Source: Endozoicomonadaceae bacterium
GTDB taxonomy: Bacteria; Pseudomonadota; Gammaproteobacteria; Pseudomonadales; Endozoicomonadaceae
DNA: 36,559 nucleotides
Reading direction: 5' to 3'
Assembly: GCA_015163815.1 (NCBI GenBank)
Contig: JAAOIJ010000072.1
Location: forward strand, 1 to 36,559
Shown: positions 33,613 through 36,559 of the stretch, in pieces
How positions within the stretch are numbered: the first letter of the stretch is position 1
How the letters are laid out: each line of letters opens with the position of its first letter
Made by a program: the position numbers and the translations under genes
The notes under the pieces: model-generated
Database searches by the model: none
Told to the model about the DNA's origin: nothing
The model's input: only the letters and a program-made list of their open reading frames with translations

Positions 33613-34478
33613 AAAATGCATTTGTGATATTCATCATCGGGTGTTTTATATTATTAATCGGATTCTTTGATGCCTTATTTATTTTAACTGAAAAAGAGCG
33701 AGGTGTTGTTTTACGATTCGGGCAATTAGTAGATGCTAATATTACGCCAGGATTACATGTTAAATTACCTTTTATTGATAAATTATATCGATTTGATGCA
33801 CGACTTCAATCACTATCATTACCTTCTTCTCGATTTTTAACTAAAGAGAAAAAAGCAGTGATTGTCGATGCTTATGTCAAATGGAAAATTGTAAATGTCC
33901 CAGTATTTTATCGTTCCACTTCAGGTGATTTATTTCGTGCCAATACTTTATTGTCTCAACGCATTGAATCTAGCTTAAGAGATAAATTTGGGAGTTTAAC
34001 GTTAATTGATGTGGTATCAGGTCAACGTGATGAATTAATGGAAGAAATTACACACGGCATCGCTTTAAAAACGCAAGAAGCACTGGGCATTAAAGTGCAA
34101 GATGTGCGTGTTAAAAAAATTGATTTGCCTCAAAGTGTGAGCGAATCTGTTTTTAATCGAATGAACTCAGAACGTGAAAAAGAAGCAAGAGAATATCGAG
34201 CACAAGGTAAAGAATCTGCTAATATTATTGAAGCAGAAGCAAATAAAAAAAGTCAAATTATTATAGCCAATGCAAAACGTACAGCTGAAATCACCAGAGG
34301 TGAAGGTGATGCAAAAGCCACGCGTATTTATGCAGAAGCTTACGGTAGTGATGAACAATTTTTTTCATTTTATCAAAGCTTGCAAACATATAAAAAATCT
34401 TTTAATCAATCATCTGACTTAGTGATTTTAAACTCCCGTAATCCATTTTTTAAATATTTTACAGGTGATCTGAAATAA
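33609..34478 (+). CDS. hflC: FtsH modulator subunit HflC
   Basis: HflC is the partner of HflK in the FtsH-regulating membrane complex. An N-terminal membrane helix (AFVIFIIGCFILLIGFFDAL) is followed by the SPFH domain (EKERGVVLRFGQLVDANI, PGLHVKLPFIDKLYRFDAR) and by the coiled coil with NRMNSEREKEAREYRAQGKE and GEGDAKATRIYAEAYG. At 289 residues it is shorter than E. coli HflC (334), because the insert between the SPFH domain and the LGIKVQDVRVKKIDLP strand is missing. It starts within the hflK stop codon (ATGA), so translation is likely coupled. Confidence 0.95.
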   Translation: MKNAFVIFIIGCFILLIGFFDALFILTEKERGVVLRFGQLVDANITPGLHVKLPFIDKLYRFDARLQSLSLPSSRFLTKEKKAVIVDAYVKWKIVNVPVFYRSTSGDLFRANTLLSQRIESSLRDKFGSLTLIDVVSGQRDELMEEITHGIALKTQEALGIKVQDVRVKKIDLPQSVSESVFNRMNSEREKEAREYRAQGKESANIIEAEANKKSQIIIANAKRTAEITRGEGDAKATRIYAEAYGSDEQFFSFYQSLQTYKKSFNQSSDLVILNSRNPFFKYFTGDLK

Positions 34479-34587
34479 TAATATGATTTTTTAGAATTGT
34501 TGAAGCGAGCATATTTTAATAACCTTCATGCAGTATATGAAGGATAATAATGGTGTGCGATATACCTTGAATCTGCGAGATACATAC

Positions 34588-35856
34588 ATGAATAATAATG
34601 TTGTCATTATTGGAACGCAATGGGGTGATGAAGGAAAAGGTAAAATTGTTGATTGGCTTACAAGTTACGCGAAAGCAGTCGTTAGGTTTCAAGGAGGACA
34701 TAATGCTGGGCATACTTTAGTCGTTGATGGAAAAAAAACAATTTTACGTTTAATTCCTTCAGGTATTTTGCATGAAAATGTGATATGTTATATTGCCAAT
34801 GGCGTTGTAGTGTCTCCAGAAGCTTTATTAGAAGAAATAGCAGAACTAGAAAAACATGGTATTTCGTTTTGTGGTAGATTGCACTTGAGTTACGCAGCTC
34901 CAATCATTTTACCTTCTCATGTTGCATTAGATCAAGCTAGAGAGCATGTCTTAGGTATTCATAAAATAGGCACCACGGGTCGAGGTATTGGTCCTACTTA
35001 TGAAGATAAGGTTGCTCGACGTGGTTTGCGTTTAGTTGATTTATTAGATATCAATACATTAACAGAGAAAGTAACAACTTTAGTGAATTATCATAATTTT
35101 TTATTAGAACATTATTATCAAGTTAAACCGATTGCATTGAAAGATATTCTATCTACTGCAATGGAATGGTCTCAACAATTATCACCACTCATCACGGATG
35201 TCTCACACTGTGTTCGAACGCATCAAGACAAAAACGAGCCTGTTTTATTTGAAGGAGCACAAGGCTCATTATTAGATATTGATCATGGCACGTATCCCTA
35301 TGTAACCTCATCTAGTACAACAATTAGTAGTGTTTTTTCTGGTGTTGGCATTGGCCCTTCACAAGTCGATACTGTTTTAGGGATTATGAAAGCTTATACC
35401 ACTCGAGTAGGATCAGGTCCTTTCCCATCAGAACTGCATGACGAGACTGCCGAATATTTAGCGAAACAAGGCCATGAGTTTGGTTCTAATACTAAAAGGT
35501 TGAGGCGATGCGGTTGGTTAGACATTGTGTTCATTAAAAAAGCGATCCAGCTCAATAGTATTTCTTGTTTTTGTTTAACTAAATTAGATGTGTTAGATGG
35601 ATTATCTCATATTAACTTAGTCATAGATTATCAAATTAAATCTATGTTAAGTCTTGATATGGAAGAGCCTATTTATGACATTTTGCCAGGCTGGGAATCA
35701 AACACAGCAGGTATTCGTGACTGGGCAGCATTACCTCTGAATACAAAAAGCTATATTGAAAAAATCGAATCTTTAATCGGAGTGCCGATTACTATGATTT
35801 CAACTGGTCCTGATCGAGCTGATTTAATTATTAGAAAAAACCCATTTCAGTCATAA
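34588..35856 (+). CDS. purA: Adenylosuccinate synthetase
   Basis: PurA joins IMP and aspartate with GTP in the first step toward AMP. The 422 residues start at ATG 34588 (MNNNVVIIGTQWGDEGKGK), matching the family; the 34528 start adds unrelated sequence. The GTP/IMP motifs GDEGKGK, QGGHNAGHTL, GTTGRGIGPTYEDK, FEGAQGSLLDIDHGTYPYV and STGPDRAD are present. Two usually invariant stretches deviate: SSNTTAGG reads SSSTTISS, and TTGR-RR reads NTKRLRRCGWLD. Both are near substrate-binding loops, but the key Arg and Thr residues seem kept. It follows hflC by 109 bases, as in many gammaproteobacteria. Confidence 0.94.
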   Translation: MNNNVVIIGTQWGDEGKGKIVDWLTSYAKAVVRFQGGHNAGHTLVVDGKKTILRLIPSGILHENVICYIANGVVVSPEALLEEIAELEKHGISFCGRLHLSYAAPIILPSHVALDQAREHVLGIHKIGTTGRGIGPTYEDKVARRGLRLVDLLDINTLTEKVTTLVNYHNFLLEHYYQVKPIALKDILSTAMEWSQQLSPLITDVSHCVRTHQDKNEPVLFEGAQGSLLDIDHGTYPYVTSSSTTISSVFSGVGIGPSQVDTVLGIMKAYTTRVGSGPFPSELHDETAEYLAKQGHEFGSNTKRLRRCGWLDIVFIKKAIQLNSISCFCLTKLDVLDGLSHINLVIDYQIKSMLSLDMEEPIYDILPGWESNTAGIRDWAALPLNTKSYIEKIESLIGVPITMISTGPDRADLIIRKNPFQS

Positions 35857-35863
35857 TGCTTGC

Positions 35864-35896
35864 GCATATTGTAGAATAGGTCTACTGATAATATGC
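35864..35896 (+). terminator. Hairpin after purA, possible terminator
   Basis: GCATATTGTAGA (35864-35875) pairs with TCTAC (35881-35885) and, after a TGAT bulge, AATATGC (35890-35896). It lies 8 bases after the purA stop. A T run is lacking (only CAGTTTTATG follows), so termination would be weak or factor-assisted. Confidence 0.4.
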
Positions 35897-36358
35897 ATTC
35901 AGTTTTATGCAACAGGTTTTCTATTGTTTTTACTCTTACAGGCATCACACCTTGCTATTCATTATCGCATATCAATTTGAGCGATTTGTTCTATAGTCAT
36001 TCATTGTTTTCTGTTTACAATAGACAGCTATGATTCACATGATTCGTATTTGATTGTTTCTAAAATAGATAATACAGATATATCCAGTTGATCAATTTTA
36101 AGATGTAACATTATTTATAACGCTTTTTTGACTGTAAACTATCACAGTAAAACATTAGAGATCTCTTGCAATTATTTCAAAAGATAGGATGCATCAAAAA
36201 AGATACAATATCAACCAGTTCATCGATCGGTTCGTTTAAGAAAAATGCCTTTTCAAGTGTGAAATGCAACAGTAAGGCATTTTCTATAGCTAAAAAAAAG
36301 CAGTCAAATGCTAATAATTTGTGTAACTTCTTTTTATCAACAAAAGAAGGAGAATTAC
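35897..36358. other. AT-rich gap leading into an IS30-type element
   Basis: No gene is seen up to the transposase start. AAAATGCCTT (36242-36251) and AAGGCATTTT (36274-36283) are perfect 10-bp complements around a segment containing GTGAAATGCAACAGT. AAATGCAACAGT-like sequence is common at the ends of IS30 elements, so the left terminus may lie here. Short frames at 36166-36416 on both strands show no coding signature. Confidence 0.4.
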
Positions 36359-36559
36359 ATGGCTTATCAACACTTGACTGCAGAAGAAAGATCTCAAATT
36401 GATATCTTATTGTCAAAGCATTATTCTATTCATGCTATAGGCAGCGCATTGAAAAGATCTCCTTCTACGATTTCAAGAGAGATTCTATGTAATACTAAAG
36501 GGAGACAATATGACTATCAACAAGCTCATCAATTAGCAAAAGAAAAGCGATTAAAAGCA
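36359..36559 (+). CDS. IS30-family transposase, N-terminus (cut by window end)
   Basis: ATG 36359 follows AAGGAG at 6 bases and opens MAYQHLTAEERSQIDILLSK, continuing in frame to the edge (67 codons). The helix-turn-helix words HLTAEERSQI, IHAIGSALKRSPSTISREI and YDYQQAHQLAKEKR are the N-terminal DNA-binding part of IS30-family transposases. Nothing is broken in the visible part, so this may be an intact copy, unlike the relic at 3207-3831. The catalytic DDE domain and right end lie outside the window. Confidence 0.9.
   Translation, partial: MAYQHLTAEERSQIDILLSKHYSIHAIGSALKRSPSTISREILCNTKGRQYDYQQAHQLAKEKRLKA

Noticed and set aside
4142..35856. A wholly new multi-gene defence or secretion system
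   Set aside because: Every sizeable frame in this span belongs to a known family in a familiar order; I found no cluster of unknown genes that could form such a system.
36166..36416. Overlapping 78- and 79-codon frames on both strands near the right end
   Set aside because: They overlap the clearly recognisable IS30 transposase start and its ribosome-binding site and show no family features.

Overview
The window looks like a stretch of chromosome from an AT-rich gammaproteobacterium. The gene content and order are gammaproteobacterial: a complete iscRSUA-hscBA-fdx-iscX operon, suhB, parE, rpsO-pnp, and the conserved tsaE-amiB-mutL-miaA-hfq-hflX-hflK-hflC-purA block. The low G+C, the many decayed insertion sequences, the lack of gene-dense accessory cargo and some trimmed proteins (DsbD without its alpha domain, AmiB without AMIN) would fit a host-associated or intracellular lineage, for example a Legionellales relative. 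That placement is inference; no rRNA or tRNA gene is present to settle it.

Layout. (1) Bases 1-4065 are a graveyard of mobile DNA. They hold a frameshifted secreted-protein gene cut by the left edge, an IS256-family transposase relic, two IS5-family relics in opposite orientation flanking one intact-looking Cys-rich secreted protein with a strong promoter, an IS30-family relic, and a 141-bp MITE inserted inside that relic. (2) 4066-9707 is the Isc iron-sulfur assembly operon with a near-consensus IscR box on its promoter. (3) 9785-15193 holds suhB, converging on alr, with a large MscK-type mechanosensitive channel upstream of alr on the minus strand. (4) 15508-20086 holds parE, rpsO and pnp, closed by a good intrinsic terminator. 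(5) 20346-25160 is a more variable segment: a degenerate-receiver/PAS/GGDEF diguanylate cyclase with a second MITE copy 6 bp after its stop codon, a DMT-family transporter, a shortened DsbD and thymidine kinase. (6) 25469-35856 is the housekeeping superoperon-like block for t6A synthesis, cell-wall amidase, mismatch repair, tRNA isopentenylation, Hfq, HflX, the HflKC membrane complex and adenylosuccinate synthetase. (7) The right end enters another IS30-family transposase with an intact N-terminus and strong RBS.

How the genes work together. IscS supplies sulfur, IscU/IscA scaffold clusters, HscA/HscB release them, Fdx supplies electrons and IscR senses cluster supply. TsaE and MiaA both modify tRNA anticodon loops, at A37. 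Hfq, HflX, HflK and HflC sit together as in E. coli.

I found no unmistakably new multi-gene system. The most unusual signals are the MITE family with a reconstructable empty site, the inverted IS5 relics bracketing a Cys-rich exported protein, the alpha-less DsbD, and several unusual residues in otherwise conserved proteins (PurA, MutL). All positions were read by eye, without alignment or database search.
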